NCBI RefSeq assembly: GCF_034931025.1
Contig: NZ_JAYGIL010000003.1
Span: 352,266-416,265 of the forward strand
Source: Arcicella gelida
GTDB taxonomy: Bacteria; Bacteroidota; Bacteroidia; Cytophagales; Spirosomataceae
Reading direction: 5' to 3'
Length of the DNA stretch: 64,000 nucleotides
Shown here piece by piece: positions 7,932-17,075 of this stretch. Made by a program: the position numbers and the translations under genes. The first letter of the stretch is position 1. Each line of letters starts with the position of its first letter. Under the pieces are notes generated by a model. That model was given only the letters and a program-made list of their open reading frames with translations. It was not told where the DNA came from and ran no database searches.

Positions 7932-9182
7932 ATGGATAAAGAAATTTCTCAAAACCTGATTAAACAACGTAAATCTAAAAAATGGTTTATTGGTCTTTCG
8001 CTGGTGTTTGCCTTGCTTGTGTTGTTGTATTTTTTTAGAAACTCGCTTCAATCTTCTTTAGAGGCTTCTAAAATCAGAACGGCGGTGGCTGAAATTGGTA
8101 GTGTGGAAAATACTTTAACGGCTTCGGGCGAAGTAATTCCTGCTTTTGAACAAAGCATTAGCAGTCCAATAAAAGCGAGTATCAAAAAGGTGTTTTTTAG
8201 CACGGGTGCTGCTGTAAAGGCTGGTCAGCCGATTATGGATTTGGATAAATCGCTGACGCTTATCGAACTGGAAAAGCTCAAAGACCAATTGGCTTTGAAA
8301 CAAAATAGCATCGGAAAACTCAAAATGGATTTGGATAAAAAAATCTATGATTCCGACATCAGCGACAAAATAAAATCGCTAACTATCAACCGTCTGAGAG
8401 CTGATTTGGAAGATACCAAACGCCTGCAAAAAGTGGGCGGACGCACACAAGAAGATGTCACCAAAGCCGAAAACATCTTGAAAATTGCTGAACTGGAAAA
8501 GGCTCAATTAGAAAACGAATTGAATTATCATCGCAAATCTGTGGGGGCAAATGTCCGTGAGTCGGAATTGAATGCTGAAATTGAAAGTAAGAATTTAAAA
8601 GAATTACAGCATAAAATCACGATGGCGGATATTGTTGCCGACCGTGCGGGCGTGCTTACTTGGGTAAATGATAAAATTGGTTCTGCCGTCAATGAAGGTG
8701 AAATGTTGGCAAAATTGGCTGATTTAGGCAGTTTTCGGGTAGAAGGTTCTTGTTCTGATGCCTATTCCGACCAATTGAAAGTGGGTATTCCCGTCATTGT
8801 AAAAGTCAACGAAATCAGTTTGCGTGGCATAGTCGTACAAATAAAACCTTCGGTAGCCAATGGCATTGTACAATTTTCAATTGCTTTAGACGACAATAAA
8901 CACGCTTCACTTCGCCCCAATATGAAAGTAGAAGTGTTTATCGTCACCAATCGCATCGCCAATGCCGTGCGTGTTGCCAATGGCCCTGCATTTAATGGCA
9001 AAAGAAAAACATCAGTATTTGTCTTGGAAAAGGGCATTGCCAAAAGGAGGGAAATAGAAATTGGTTTGTCGAATTTTGATTTTGTAGAAATCAAAAGTGG
9101 CATTCAAGCAGGCGAAAAAGTGATTATTTCGGATTTGAGCCAATACGAACATTTGCAGGAAATTAAAATTGAACAACGATGA
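7932..9182 (+). CDS. Periplasmic adaptor (HlyD/MacA-like membrane fusion protein)
   Basis: The 416-residue protein has a single N-terminal membrane anchor (about 18-36). A lipoyl/barrel-sandwich half follows (SPIKASIKKVFFSTGAAVKAGQPIMDLD, 80-108), then a long alpha-helical hairpin (110-220), the second lipoyl half (ADRAGVLTWVNDKIGSAVNEGEMLAKLAD) and C-terminal beta domains. It should link the inner-membrane ABC transporter to the TolC-type channel encoded next. Its stop overlaps the start of the TolC gene (ATGA), showing translational coupling. It is the first gene of a five-gene export operon that precedes a two-component system. Confidence 0.9.
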   Translation: MDKEISQNLIKQRKSKKWFIGLSLVFALLVLLYFFRNSLQSSLEASKIRTAVAEIGSVENTLTASGEVIPAFEQSISSPIKASIKKVFFSTGAAVKAGQPIMDLDKSLTLIELEKLKDQLALKQNSIGKLKMDLDKKIYDSDISDKIKSLTINRLRADLEDTKRLQKVGGRTQEDVTKAENILKIAELEKAQLENELNYHRKSVGANVRESELNAEIESKNLKELQHKITMADIVADRAGVLTWVNDKIGSAVNEGEMLAKLADLGSFRVEGSCSDAYSDQLKVGIPVIVKVNEISLRGIVVQIKPSVANGIVQFSIALDDNKHASLRPNMKVEVFIVTNRIANAVRVANGPAFNGKRKTSVFVLEKGIAKRREIEIGLSNFDFVEIKSGIQAGEKVIISDLSQYEHLQEIKIEQR

Positions 9183-10624
9183 AAAAGATATTACTCGCTT
9201 TGTTGTTCATGGTGAATATTTGCTTTGCACAACAAACAGCATTAAGTTTAGAAGAGGCAGTACAAATGGCAAAAGATAAATCTATCGCCGCCAAACAGGC
9301 TTCTACCCAAAAGGAAACAGATTTTTGGCGATTCAAATCTTTTCAAGCGGATTTTAAACCGCAATTGAGTTTGAGCGGTGCTTTGCCCAGTTTTACTCGT
9401 TCTTTTATTCAAGTACTGCAACCTGATGGAACGGTGGCTTTTCAGTCGGTTTCTAACAATAACTCTACTTTAACGCTTGCTTTAAGCCAAAGTATAGCCA
9501 AAACGGGCGGAACGATTTTCATTCAAAAGCAATTACAACGCTTTGATGATTTTGAAAGAAATTCTACATTGTACAATGGCGTACCTGTGGCTTTTGGACT
9601 GAGTCAACCGCTTTTTCGATACAATCAAATGAAGTGGGACAAGCAAATTGAACCTTTGAAGTATTCAGAAAGTCAGCAGGTTTTTCTGGAATCTTTAGAA
9701 AAGGTTTCTTTAAATGTGAGTGATTATTATTTTGATTTATTGATTGCTCAAGTGAATTTACAGATTGCCGAAAAGAACCGAAGTAATAATGATACGCTGT
9801 ATAAAATTGCTTCAAAAAGGTTGGAATTGGGCAAAATTTCAGAAAATGACATTTTACAATTGCGTTTGTCGGTGCTAAATGCCCAAAAAGATTTGGCTTC
9901 TGCCAAGCAACAAGCAGAAGTAGCGACTTTGCAATTGAAAGCATATATTGGTTACAGAGAAGAAAATAAGTTTGATTTGGCGATTCCTTTTCAGATTAAA
10001 AACTTTGAAATTGATGCCCAGAAAGCCATTCAAGCGGCTTTGGGAAGTCGCTCGGATGCGATTGCTTTTAGAAGAAGAATCCTTGAAGCCGAAAGAGATT
10101 TGAATAAAGCCAAAGCAGAAAATGGTTTGAATGCCAATTTGAATGTGGCTTTTGGTTTGTCGAATCGAGGCACAAAACCTTTGGATATTTACAAAAATGC
10201 CCAAGACCGTGAATTTGTAGAAATTCAGTTTACTTTGCCTATCATGGATTGGGGAAGGTCGAAAGCCCGAACAGAAACCGCAAAAGCGAATTTACAACTC
10301 ACACAGCAAAGCGTAGAACAAGACAAGCTGACCTTCGAGCAGCAGATTTATACCCAAGTAACACTTTTTGAAATGTTACAAAAACAAGTAAAGCTGACGG
10401 CAGAAACCGATGAAATTGCTACCAAACGGTATCAAATTGCCCAAGACAGGTACATTTTAGCCGATTTGAGTATTACAGATTTGGGTATTGCTTTGCAAGA
10501 AAAAGACCGAGCTAAACGAGATTATATCGTTGCTCTTAGAGATTACTGGCGTGCATATTATACTTTACGATATTATACTTTATACGATTTTGAATTAAAT
10601 GAATCTTTAAATCTTAGAAAATAA
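9179..10624 (+). CDS. TolC-family outer membrane efflux protein
   Basis: The 481-residue protein starts with a signal peptide (MKKILLALLFMVNICFAQQ) and contains two OEP repeats with the long periplasmic helices typical of TolC proteins (for example SLNVSDYYFDLLIAQVNLQIAEKNRSNND and the second-repeat counterpart AKANLQLTQQSVEQDKLTFEQQIYTQVTLFEMLQ). It forms the outer-membrane duct of the neighbouring ABC export system. The ATG overlaps the adaptor stop, and two bases separate its stop from the ATPase gene. Confidence 0.92.
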   Translation: MKKILLALLFMVNICFAQQTALSLEEAVQMAKDKSIAAKQASTQKETDFWRFKSFQADFKPQLSLSGALPSFTRSFIQVLQPDGTVAFQSVSNNNSTLTLALSQSIAKTGGTIFIQKQLQRFDDFERNSTLYNGVPVAFGLSQPLFRYNQMKWDKQIEPLKYSESQQVFLESLEKVSLNVSDYYFDLLIAQVNLQIAEKNRSNNDTLYKIASKRLELGKISENDILQLRLSVLNAQKDLASAKQQAEVATLQLKAYIGYREENKFDLAIPFQIKNFEIDAQKAIQAALGSRSDAIAFRRRILEAERDLNKAKAENGLNANLNVAFGLSNRGTKPLDIYKNAQDREFVEIQFTLPIMDWGRSKARTETAKANLQLTQQSVEQDKLTFEQQIYTQVTLFEMLQKQVKLTAETDEIATKRYQIAQDRYILADLSITDLGIALQEKDRAKRDYIVALRDYWRAYYTLRYYTLYDFELNESLNLRK

Positions 10625-10626
10625 TC

Positions 10627-11289
10627 ATGATTAAACTCAGCAACATCGAGAAGGTCTATCAGACCAGCAATATTGAAACATTGGCATTGAACAATATCAA
10701 TATCGACATCAAAAAAGGAGAATTTGTATCTATCATGGGACCTTCGGGCTGTGGCAAAAGTACGCTTTTGAACATCATGGGGCTTTTGGACGAACCTTCA
10801 ACGGGAACAATTGCCATTGATAATAAGCCCGTTGAGAAGTTTACCGATAAAGATTTGGCGTATTTAAGAAACCAAAAAATCGGTTTTATTTTCCAAAGCT
10901 TCCATTTGATTAATGATTTATCCATTTTGGATAATGTAGAAATTCCATTGCTTTATCGTGCTTCAACGAATAAAAGTAGGAGAGAAGCCGCCAAAGAAGC
11001 TTTAGAAAAAGTAGGCTTGAGTAATAGAATGAAACATTTTCCGAATCAACTTTCGGGCGGACAAAAACAGCGTGTTGCCATTGCCAGAGCCATTGTAGGA
11101 AATCCAGAAATCATTTTAGCCGATGAACCCACAGGAAATTTGGATAGTGCAATGGGGAATGAAATTTTGAACATTCTGCTACAACTCAATGCCGCAGGAA
11201 GTACCATTGTGATGGTAACACACGATGAAAACATGGCAAAGAAAACCCATCGTTTGATTCGCCTTTTCGATGGCACACAAGTATCTTAG
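10627..11289 (+). CDS. ABC transporter ATP-binding protein (MacB/LolD type)
   Basis: The 220-residue nucleotide-binding domain carries Walker A GPSGCGKST (about 38-46), a Q-loop (FIFQSFHL), the signature LSGGQKQR (about 142-149), Walker B IILADEP and the H-loop VTHDE. It is of the MacB/LolD/FtsE subgroup that works with four-TM permeases. Here the ATPase is a free subunit paired with the two following permease genes. It probably powers export of a peptide, lipid or toxic compound; the substrate cannot be read from sequence. Confidence 0.95.
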   Translation: MIKLSNIEKVYQTSNIETLALNNINIDIKKGEFVSIMGPSGCGKSTLLNIMGLLDEPSTGTIAIDNKPVEKFTDKDLAYLRNQKIGFIFQSFHLINDLSILDNVEIPLLYRASTNKSRREAAKEALEKVGLSNRMKHFPNQLSGGQKQRVAIARAIVGNPEIILADEPTGNLDSAMGNEILNILLQLNAAGSTIVMVTHDENMAKKTHRLIRLFDGTQVS

Positions 11290-11313
11290 TTTAACCTCTA
11301 AAATCTAAAAATC

Positions 11314-12558
11314 ATGTTATTCAATTATATCAAAATAGCGTGGAAAGTCCTTCTTCGGCATCCATTCTATACTTTTATTACACTCTTTGGCATTACGCTG
11401 ACGCTGACAGTGCTGATGGTGATTACTTCTTTTATCGATCATTTAGTCGGAAGTCATTATCCAGAATACAAGAGAGATAGGTCGCTGTATATTATGAATA
11501 TTGCCTTGCGAGATTCAGCTAGAACTTCCATGAATGGCGGCCCTGTTTCTTATAATTTTATTAAGGAACATTTAAAAACCTTGAAGACACCCGAAAAAGT
11601 AGGTTTTTCAACGATGATTAGTTCGGCTAATTCCTATTTGAATGGAAGAAGAATTAAAGTAAGTACGAAGTTTTGTGATGCTACTTTTTGGGAAGTAACC
11701 GACTATGAATTTTTAGAAGGAAAGCCTTTTAATGAACAAAATATTGCCAATGGCGAACACGTAGTAGTGATTACAGATGCCATGAAAAAACAGTATTTTG
11801 AGGACGAAACTGCTTCTGCCATTGGCAAGAGTATTGAAATTGACAACGAGAAATTCAAAGTAATTGGTGTAGTAAAATCTGCACCTGTTACTCGTATTAT
11901 GACTTTTTCCGATGTGTTTTTTCCTTATAATTTGCCTAAAAGTAATTATCAATCCAAAGGCTTACAAGGTAGTTTTACCGCAATTATTTTGGCAAAAAAC
12001 AAAAGCGATTTCAAAGCAATTCAAGATGAATTTGACGCTTCTGTCAGAAGAATTCCTTTGCCTATTATGAGTTGGGGAAATAGATTTGATATTATCGACA
12101 TCAAAGCACAAACCTATGTAGATACTTTTTTGAATAGTTTTACAAGAGATGGACAACAGATTTTTCTGTACGTTGGTATTTTCTTTATTGTATTGATGTT
12201 GATGGGTTTGCCTGCTATCAACTTAGTGAATTTGAATGTGAGTAGAATCATGGAAAGGGCTTCAGAAATTGGTATTCGTAAAGCTTTTGGCGCACCTTCC
12301 AGTTCTTTAGCTTGGCAGTTTATTATTGAAAATATCTTTATTACGATGATTGGCGGTTCGTTTGCTTTGATACTTACCCTCATCATTATCAGTATTTTCA
12401 ATGACAGCGGACTCATTCTTCATGCCGATTTGAGTATCAATTTTAGTGTATTTGGCGTGAGTTTATTGGTTTGTTTGATTTTTGGTTTGCTTTCAGGCGT
12501 AGTCCCCGCCCTCAGAATGTCGAAAATGAAAGTAATTGATGCTTTGAAAAGTTCTTAG
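11314..12558 (+). CDS. ABC transporter permease (FtsX/MacB_PCD type), first copy
   Basis: The 414-residue protein has one N-terminal TM helix (about 20-42) and a large periplasmic MacB-type core domain (about 45-280). Three C-terminal TM helices follow, with the FtsX motif (NLNVSRIMERASEIGIRKAFGAPSSSL). It lies 24 bp after the ATPase gene in the same operon. The second permease gene follows only after a 334-bp insertion of REP elements. Confidence 0.92.
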   Translation: MLFNYIKIAWKVLLRHPFYTFITLFGITLTLTVLMVITSFIDHLVGSHYPEYKRDRSLYIMNIALRDSARTSMNGGPVSYNFIKEHLKTLKTPEKVGFSTMISSANSYLNGRRIKVSTKFCDATFWEVTDYEFLEGKPFNEQNIANGEHVVVITDAMKKQYFEDETASAIGKSIEIDNEKFKVIGVVKSAPVTRIMTFSDVFFPYNLPKSNYQSKGLQGSFTAIILAKNKSDFKAIQDEFDASVRRIPLPIMSWGNRFDIIDIKAQTYVDTFLNSFTRDGQQIFLYVGIFFIVLMLMGLPAINLVNLNVSRIMERASEIGIRKAFGAPSSSLAWQFIIENIFITMIGGSFALILTLIIISIFNDSGLILHADLSINFSVFGVSLLVCLIFGLLSGVVPALRMSKMKVIDALKSS

Positions 12559-12618
12559 AGGCTGTCGGACTTCGGCTATCGGATTTCGGTCTGATTACAA
12601 GACATTTTTTGGTAATGT

Positions 12619-12764
12619 GTAGCGGCAAACCCTTGCGGTTGCCGTTGAACGCAGGGCAATCGCAACAGTGCAACCGCAAGGGTTGCCGTTCAACGTCGGG
12701 CAAATGCAAACGTGGAAAACGCAGGCAATCGCAACAGGGCAACCGCAAGGGGGTGCCCCTACAA
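12619..12764. repeat. Cluster of three REP hairpins between permease genes
   Basis: Three palindromes share the CAA(A)CCCTTGCGGTTG core of the 2.7-3.8-kb array: 12623-12644 in one orientation, and 12670-12686 and 12738-12757 in the inverse orientation. The spacers (TGAACGCAGGGCAATCGCAA type) are also related to each other. It lies inside the ABC operon. The rest of the gap (12765-12892) contains direct repeats of the type ACTCATCATTCA and AACTCACAATT. Confidence 0.85.
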
Positions 12765-12892
12765 CATATTGTTCGTGTAAAAATGTCTCGTAATCAGAAT
12801 ATCGGTTTAAAAAATCACTCAATCACTCATTCACAACTCACAATTAAAAAAATCACTCATCATTCAGCATTCAAAACTCAACACTCAAAATC

Positions 12893-14044
12893 ATGTTAAC
12901 GCATTTATTTAAACTCATCTGGAACAAAAAACGACACCATACTTTATTGATGGTAGAGATTTGGTTTTCCTTTCTGGTACTTTTTGGCGTAATGTCGCTG
13001 ATAAGTTACAACTTCAAAAACTATTTAGAACCTATCGGTTTTGAATACGAAAATGTTTGGGCTTTGGACTTGAACAAAAACCAAGATACCACAGCCATTG
13101 CTGAAAAATTAAATACCGTTTTTCAGAAAATTCAGTCATATCCAGAAGTAGAAGTAGTAACAAGAATGTCTAATAATTCCCCTTTTTCATTTACACATAG
13201 TAATGGAAATATTAGCTACCAAAAGAATACTATCCTTGCTGATTATTATGTAGCCGATGAAGATTTTACAAAGGCTTTGGGCATGAAAACAATAATGGGT
13301 CATTGGTTTAAAAAAGCTGATGCAGTAGCCAAATTCAAACCTGTGGTAATTAATAAAAAAGCACAAGAAGCTTTGTTTGGAGAAGTAAATCCGATTGGCA
13401 AAGTAATTGGAGACAATCAAAAAGTAGTAGGAGTCATTGAAAACTTCAAAGCAAAAGGAGAATTTAGCGAAAATAGTCCTTGTATTTTTAATCTTGCTGA
13501 TGATAAATATGAATATAATAAAGTACTGATAAAAGTAAAACCTGGCACAGATGCCAATTTTGAAGCAAAATTGACGAAAGACATCGGAGCTATCGCTAAA
13601 GATTGGACGACAGAAGTAAGTTACCTGACTGACCAACGCCAAAATCAGCATAATTTTGCTTTAGTACCAGTCATTATTTTTATGATTATTACCGTATTTT
13701 TATTGGTGAATGTGGCAATGGGCTTATTTGGTATTTTGAATTTAAACATTGCCAAACGTCGTGAAGAAATCGGTGTACGTCGTGCAATGGGAGCAACCGC
13801 AGGCAATATCAAAATTCAGTTTGTGGGCGAAATGTGGGTAATCACTACTTTCGGTGTTCTTTTGGGTATTTTATTTGCGGTGCAAGTTCCCTTAATGCAC
13901 ATGTTCAATATAGAAAGCAGTATTTATTGGATGGCAATTGGACTTTCTATCGTAATTTTATACGGCATCGTAACGCTTTGTGCTTATCATCCAAGCAGAC
14001 AAGCCGCCAACATTCAACCAGCTATGGCGTTGCATGAACAATAG
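12893..14044 (+). CDS. ABC transporter permease (FtsX/MacB_PCD type), second copy
   Basis: The 383-residue protein has the same layout as the previous permease: an N-terminal TM helix (about 19-40), a periplasmic MacB-like domain, then three TM helices with the FtsX signature (NLNIAKRREEIGVRRAMGATAGNIKIQFVGE). The pair would form a heterodimeric inner-membrane channel driven by the ATPase encoded at 10.6-11.3 kb. The 334-bp gap before it is unusual for this otherwise tight operon and is filled by repeats. Confidence 0.92.
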   Translation: MLTHLFKLIWNKKRHHTLLMVEIWFSFLVLFGVMSLISYNFKNYLEPIGFEYENVWALDLNKNQDTTAIAEKLNTVFQKIQSYPEVEVVTRMSNNSPFSFTHSNGNISYQKNTILADYYVADEDFTKALGMKTIMGHWFKKADAVAKFKPVVINKKAQEALFGEVNPIGKVIGDNQKVVGVIENFKAKGEFSENSPCIFNLADDKYEYNKVLIKVKPGTDANFEAKLTKDIGAIAKDWTTEVSYLTDQRQNQHNFALVPVIIFMIITVFLLVNVAMGLFGILNLNIAKRREEIGVRRAMGATAGNIKIQFVGEMWVITTFGVLLGILFAVQVPLMHMFNIESSIYWMAIGLSIVILYGIVTLCAYHPSRQAANIQPAMALHEQ

Positions 14045-14056
14045 CCTTAGGCAATA

Positions 14057-14170
14057 GGCTTTAGGCTGTAAGCTTTTGAATGTACTTGTTTAAAGCTTAT
14101 AGCCAACAGTCCTAAAGCAAAAAGACTGTAATAACTTCCTGCCTATAGCTTACAGCCTATAGCCTAAAGC
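14057..14170. repeat. Imperfect inverted repeat before the response regulator gene
   Basis: The arm at 14057-14075 (GGCTTTAGGCTGTAAGCTT) is complementary to 14147-14170 apart from a 6-nt insertion. The middle repeats shortened versions of the same words (CCTAAAGC, CTTATAGCC). It lies just before the ATG at 14178, so a folded leader could affect expression of the regulator. Confidence 0.55.
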
Positions 14171-14177
14171 AAAAAAA

Positions 14178-15548
14178 ATGAACAAAATCCTTATCATAGA
14201 CGACGATTTTGCTGTGCAGACATCACTTTCGTTGATGCTTCGGCAAGAAGGCTTTCAGGTGAAGACAACCTCTTCACCTGTTTTGGCGATGGATGTTATC
14301 GAAGAGTTTCAACCTCATTTAATTATACTTGACCTTAATTTTTCGATTGAAACTTCGGGCGATGAAGGCATAAAAGCCTTGAAAATCATTTGTCATACTT
14401 TCCCAAATATTGCTGTGATTTTACTAACAGGTTGGGGAACAATCAATTTGGCGGTGGAAGGAATGAAATTAGGAGCTAAAGATTTTGTGACTAAACCTTG
14501 GCAAAACGATTATATCATCCAGTCGGTTAATACGATTCTGAATCTTTCTCAGCAAAAAGTACAATCGCTCAATCGTAAAAAATTAGACCAACAATATCAG
14601 TTTGAGCACATCGTGGGCGATGACCCAAAGCTCTTAGAAATCCTTGAAACAATTGGCAGAGTAGGTATTACAGATGCCCCCATATTGATAACAGGCGAAA
14701 GCGGCACAGGTAAAGAACTGATTGCAGAAGCCATACACCAAAATAGTAAAAGAAGAACTAAGCCATTTATTAAAGTAAATCTAGGAGGTGTTTCAGCTAG
14801 TTTGTTTGAAAGTGAATTGTTTGGACATTTACGTGGAGCATTTACAGATGCAAAATCGGACAGAATTGGGCGTTTTGAATTGGCAAATAAAGGAACAATC
14901 TTTTTAGATGAAATTGGTGATTTAGATTTGTCGAGCCAAGTGAAACTATTGCGAGTTTTACAAGACAGAACTTTTGAACCACTGGGAAGTAGCAAAAGTA
15001 AAACGGTTGATGTAAGAGTAATTTGTGCGACGAACCGTAATTTGGAAGAAATGGTAGCGAACAATACTTTTAGGGAAGATTTGTTTTACAGAATCAATCT
15101 GATTTCGGTAAAATTGCCCGCTTTGCGTGAAAGACCCGAAGATATTGCAGCCTTGGCGATTTACTTTGCCAATAATTTGAAAACCATTTACGAGCGTCCG
15201 AATTTGAGTATTAGCCCGAAAGCAATCAATTGGCTTAAAACTTTAGCTTTACCTGGCAATATCAGACAACTGAAAAATTTGGTAGAAAAAACCATTTTAT
15301 TAACACCAACAGATGAATTAACGATTGAAGATTTTCAAAAAAATATCTCCATCAATACTTCACAAACTAACAAAAATACTTTGCCAGAAGTAGGCACAAT
15401 GACTTTGGATGAAATGGAATTATTGATGATTCAACGAGCAATGGCTTTTCATCAAAACAAAATTTCAAAAGTCGCTCGTTCGCTCGGCATCACTCGCTTT
15501 GCTTTGTATAGAAGATTGGAGAAGTTTAATATACCTTTTGTGGAGTGA
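14178..15548 (+). CDS. NtrC-type sigma-54-dependent response regulator
   Basis: The 456-residue protein has a receiver domain (1-120; acidic pocket D8-D10, phospho-acceptor D52, T84, K106). An AAA+ sigma-54 activation domain follows (Walker A GESGTGKE at 173-180; L1 loop at 220-225 reading GAFTDA rather than GAFTGA). A C-terminal Fis-type HTH (LGITRFALYRRLEKFNI) completes it. It probably activates the export operon upstream from a sigma-54 promoter in response to the kinase encoded next, 6 bp downstream. This pairing of a transporter block with an NtrC/NtrB-like system recurs in Bacteroidota. The target genes are inferred from position only. Confidence 0.93.
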   Translation: MNKILIIDDDFAVQTSLSLMLRQEGFQVKTTSSPVLAMDVIEEFQPHLIILDLNFSIETSGDEGIKALKIICHTFPNIAVILLTGWGTINLAVEGMKLGAKDFVTKPWQNDYIIQSVNTILNLSQQKVQSLNRKKLDQQYQFEHIVGDDPKLLEILETIGRVGITDAPILITGESGTGKELIAEAIHQNSKRRTKPFIKVNLGGVSASLFESELFGHLRGAFTDAKSDRIGRFELANKGTIFLDEIGDLDLSSQVKLLRVLQDRTFEPLGSSKSKTVDVRVICATNRNLEEMVANNTFREDLFYRINLISVKLPALRERPEDIAALAIYFANNLKTIYERPNLSISPKAINWLKTLALPGNIRQLKNLVEKTILLTPTDELTIEDFQKNISINTSQTNKNTLPEVGTMTLDEMELLMIQRAMAFHQNKISKVARSLGITRFALYRRLEKFNIPFVE

Positions 15549-15594
15549 TGAGTTTTGAGTAAAATTTCAAAGTATAAAAAAGAGTACTCACATC

Positions 15595-15638
15595 TTCTTT
15601 CATTAGAGTGCGACTTTAGTCGCACTCTAATGAAAGAA
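15595..15638. repeat. Perfect 21-bp inverted repeat over the kinase 5' end
   Basis: Arms 15595-15615 and 15618-15638 pair perfectly (TTCTTTCATTAGAGTGCGAC plus T) around a 2-nt loop. The ATG used here for the kinase (15630-15632) lies inside the second arm. Flanking sequence contains direct repeats of the ACTCATCATTCAAA type. It resembles a further REP/MITE-like palindrome. Confidence 0.8.
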
Positions 15639-16997
15639 TTCAAGATAGATATTAAAACAATATTCACCAAAAATACTCCTCATTCAAAACTCATCATTCA
15701 AAACTCAAAAGCCTTGTCCCTAAAAGCCAAATATATTCTTTTCGTTACGCTCATTCATGCCGTGATTATCTTTTTAACTTTTCGGCTTTTGAATGAAAAT
15801 AAGCTCTATTTTATCCTTTCTGAAATCTTGGTTTTGGCTTCGATTGCGATTGCCATCAAGTTATACCAAGATTTCATACAGCCTTTAAAATTCTTGTTGA
15901 TGGGGGCAGAAGCGATAAAAGACCAAGATTTTTCTGTAAAATTCAGAAAAGTTGGTAAACAAGAAATGGATGAATTAATAGAAGTATATAATGCCATGAT
16001 TGACCAACTTCGCAACGAACGCCTGCAAGCAATGGAACAACATTTCTTTCTGGAAAAACTCATTCAGGCTTCTCCGATTGCCATTGTGATTTTGGATTTT
16101 GATGGAAATATTACTAAAGCTAATCCTCAAGCCCAAGCACTTTTTAGTTTGCCAGAATACTCATCGAGTACTTTGTCATTAAGTCAAATTCAACACCCAA
16201 TTATTCCATATTTGATTTTATTAGAAAACCGAGAAGCTAAAACTATTCAATTAAATGGTTTGAGTACTTATAAAATTCAACGTTCATTTTTTATGGACAG
16301 AGGTTTTGCTCGCCCTTTTTTGCTGATTGAAGAACTTACCAATGAAATCTGGGCAACTGAAAAGAAAGCCTACGGAAAAGTAATCCGCATGATGGCACAT
16401 GAAGTAAATAATTCTATTGGGGCGGTGAATTCTATTTTAGAAGTAACTAAAAAATTTATTGAAGACGACGATTTATCCAACGCTCTAAAAGTAGCTACCG
16501 AACGTAACGACCGATTGAACCTTTTTATGAGGCGTTTTGCCGATATTGTGCGTTTGCCTTTGCCCAATAAAGAAATCAAAAGTATGAGTAATGTCGTTAA
16601 AAATGTAGTTGAACTGATGCGTTTACAAATGGAACAAAAAGGCATTTCATTACAAACAGCATATCAAGAAAACACCAATCAAGCAAGTTTTGACGTTGGA
16701 CAAATTGAACAAGTATTAGTGAATATTTTGAAAAATGCCATTGAAGCTTGTGATGGAAATACAGAGAAAATAATACAAGTAAGCGTTACAAATACACAAA
16801 TCATCATCGGTAATAATGGAAAACCTATTCCAGAAGCAATTGAAAAACAATTATTTACACCATTTTTTAGTGATAAACCAGAAGGACAAGGAATTGGATT
16901 AATGCTTTGTAGAGAAATTTTAAATAATCATGGGTTTGCGTTTTCTTTACAAACGAATAAAGAAAGCATTACAGAATTTATCATAGATTTTGTTTAG
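15630..16997 (+). CDS. Sensor histidine kinase (NtrB-like, partner of the NtrC regulator)
   Basis: Two TM segments come near the N-terminus (ILFVTLIHAVIIFLTF and the LSEILVLASIAIAIKLY region). HAMP-like and PAS-like parts follow, then an H-box (MMAHEVNNSIGAVNSI) and a HATPase_c domain (N-box VLVNILKNAIEACDG, G2 box EGQGIGLMLCREIL). It should phosphorylate the regulator encoded 5' of it. The start is uncertain: TTG 15555, ATG 15630 (used here, inside a palindrome) and TTG 15714 are in frame. The first 28 residues are encoded by intergenic-type repeat sequence, so the true start may be 15714. Confidence 0.88.
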   Translation: MKEFKIDIKTIFTKNTPHSKLIIQNSKALSLKAKYILFVTLIHAVIIFLTFRLLNENKLYFILSEILVLASIAIAIKLYQDFIQPLKFLLMGAEAIKDQDFSVKFRKVGKQEMDELIEVYNAMIDQLRNERLQAMEQHFFLEKLIQASPIAIVILDFDGNITKANPQAQALFSLPEYSSSTLSLSQIQHPIIPYLILLENREAKTIQLNGLSTYKIQRSFFMDRGFARPFLLIEELTNEIWATEKKAYGKVIRMMAHEVNNSIGAVNSILEVTKKFIEDDDLSNALKVATERNDRLNLFMRRFADIVRLPLPNKEIKSMSNVVKNVVELMRLQMEQKGISLQTAYQENTNQASFDVGQIEQVLVNILKNAIEACDGNTEKIIQVSVTNTQIIIGNNGKPIPEAIEKQLFTPFFSDKPEGQGIGLMLCREILNNHGFAFSLQTNKESITEFIIDFV

Positions 16998-17019
16998 AAG
17001 AAAGAATTAATAAAAAACA

Positions 17020-17054
17020 AAAGAGGTCAAAATCATCATGATTTTGACCTCTTT
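17020..17054. terminator. Bidirectional terminator between kinase and icd
   Basis: A perfect 17-bp stem (17020-17036 with 17038-17054, AAAGAGGTCAAAATCAT), with A and T runs on both sides, separates two convergent genes. Confidence 0.85.
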
Positions 17055-17075
17055 AATATTAAAGAAAAACGAAAA

